Shown here: positions 5,077-5,492 of the stretch, one piece after another
How positions within the stretch are numbered: the first letter of the stretch is position 1
How the letters are laid out: each line of letters opens with the position of its first letter
Assembly: GCF_938030815.1 (NCBI RefSeq)
Contig: NZ_CALHII010000147.1
Coordinates: forward strand, 1-5,492
DNA from: an uncultured Campylobacter sp.
GTDB lineage: Bacteria > Campylobacterota > Campylobacteria > Campylobacterales > Campylobacteraceae
Length of the DNA stretch: 5,492 nucleotides
Reading direction: 5' to 3'
Position numbers and translations under genes: made by a program
Notes under the pieces: generated by a model
Told to the model about the DNA's origin: nothing
Database searches by the model: none
What the model saw: only the letters and a program-made list of their open reading frames with translations

Positions 5077-5082
5077 TAAACC

Positions 5083-5492
5083 ATGAAAAAAGGTTTTACT
5101 ATGATCGAGTTGATCTTCGTTATCGTTATTTTAGGTATTTTGGCAGCTGTTGCTATTCCAAGACTTGCAGCTACTCGTGATGATGCTGAGGTTTCTAAGG
5201 CAGCTACAAATATTCAAACATTGGTAAGCGATTTGGGTGCTTATTACACTTCACAAGGTAACTTTAGCACAACTTATAAAGAGATGTCAAATGTTGCTAA
5301 CCCTGTAATGGCAAAAGGTTCCAATTGTTTTGAAGTAAAGACTAGTGCTACCGATATAGATGGTGCAAACGGTACTATTACAGCAGAAGTTCATAATGAT
5401 ACTGGACTTTGCACAGAGGTATGGAAGATGCCTGGCTTAAAGCAAGTTGCTGATCAAATTGGAAATACTAAAAAGCTTAAATTTGGCGGTAA
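5083..5492 (+). CDS. Type II secretion / type IV pseudopilin (prepilin-type N-terminus), 3' end cut by window
   Basis: 136 codons are visible, and the frame is still open at the edge. The N-terminus MKKGFTMIEL is a class III prepilin signal: a short basic leader, cleavage after Gly4 by prepilin peptidase with methylation of Phe5, and the conserved Glu at mature position 5 (Glu9). A hydrophobic helix follows (residues 10-26, IFVIVILGILAAVAIP) that anchors the subunit in the inner membrane and packs the pilus core. The rest is a polar globular domain with Cys82 and Cys110, a likely disulfide pair. The size suits a pseudopilin or small type IV pilin. In Campylobacter, related proteins serve the Cts type II-like system needed for natural transformation; whether this is CtsG or another subunit cannot be told here. 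The consensus promoter, strong ribosome site and T-ending Gly/Ala/Thr/Val codons suggest a highly expressed major subunit. No partner gene is in the window. Confidence 0.88.
   Translation, partial: MKKGFTMIELIFVIVILGILAAVAIPRLAATRDDAEVSKAATNIQTLVSDLGAYYTSQGNFSTTYKEMSNVANPVMAKGSNCFEVKTSATDIDGANGTITAEVHNDTGLCTEVWKMPGLKQVADQIGNTKKLKFGG

Overview
The window looks like a mosaic of two unrelated DNA types. From about position 1527 to the right end it reads as an epsilonproteobacterial chromosome, most like the higher-GC oral Campylobacter species (C. gracilis, showae or rectus type). The basis is the agmatine deiminase / N-carbamoylputrescine amidase pair, GCTATAAT-type -10 boxes, frequent AAATTTT runs, a Campylobacter-style tRNA-Arg and a pseudopilin gene. 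From 1 to about 1526 it reads as Neisseria-like DNA: the last 28 codons and right end of an IS5/IS1106-type insertion sequence, then a stretch of a large filamentous-hemagglutinin/TpsA (CdiA-like) adhesin on the minus strand. Species names are inference; no search was run.

Layout. 1-211: IS right end with the transposase C-terminus (+) and two hairpins. 66-1976 (-): a 636-codon open frame that is a chimera. Its first 150 codons are a Campylobacter-type cysteine-rich protein, about the next 440 are hemagglutinin repeats without secretion domain or toxin tip, and the last 46 or so are translated IS sequence. In the same frame upstream, a signal peptide with a good ribosome binding site starts at 2108 but meets an in-frame TAA at 2021-2019, so the cysteine-rich gene is broken at both ends. 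2109-2479: AT-rich intergenic DNA with short repeats and a promoter. 2480-2556: tRNA-Arg(GCG). 2621-4805: the aguA-aguB operon. 4806-5082: intergenic DNA with repeated TTGTAAA sites, a fully consensus sigma70 promoter and a leader hairpin. 5083 to the edge: a type II/type IV pseudopilin, cut by the window end.

Function. AguA and AguB together turn agmatine into putrescine (agmatine to N-carbamoylputrescine to putrescine, CO2 and ammonia), so they form one two-step polyamine module; their frames overlap by 35 bases and are probably translationally coupled. The pseudopilin is a separate transcription unit, probably highly expressed, and belongs to a secretion or DNA-uptake machine whose other genes lie outside the window. 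The adhesin/IS block has no visible functional link to the rest.

The points most worth a second look are the abrupt, in-frame Campylobacter/Neisseria junction near 1527 (real transfer or assembly chimera), the insert of roughly 95-105 residues in AguB carrying repeated AAATTTT motifs, and the operator-like array in front of the pseudopilin promoter.
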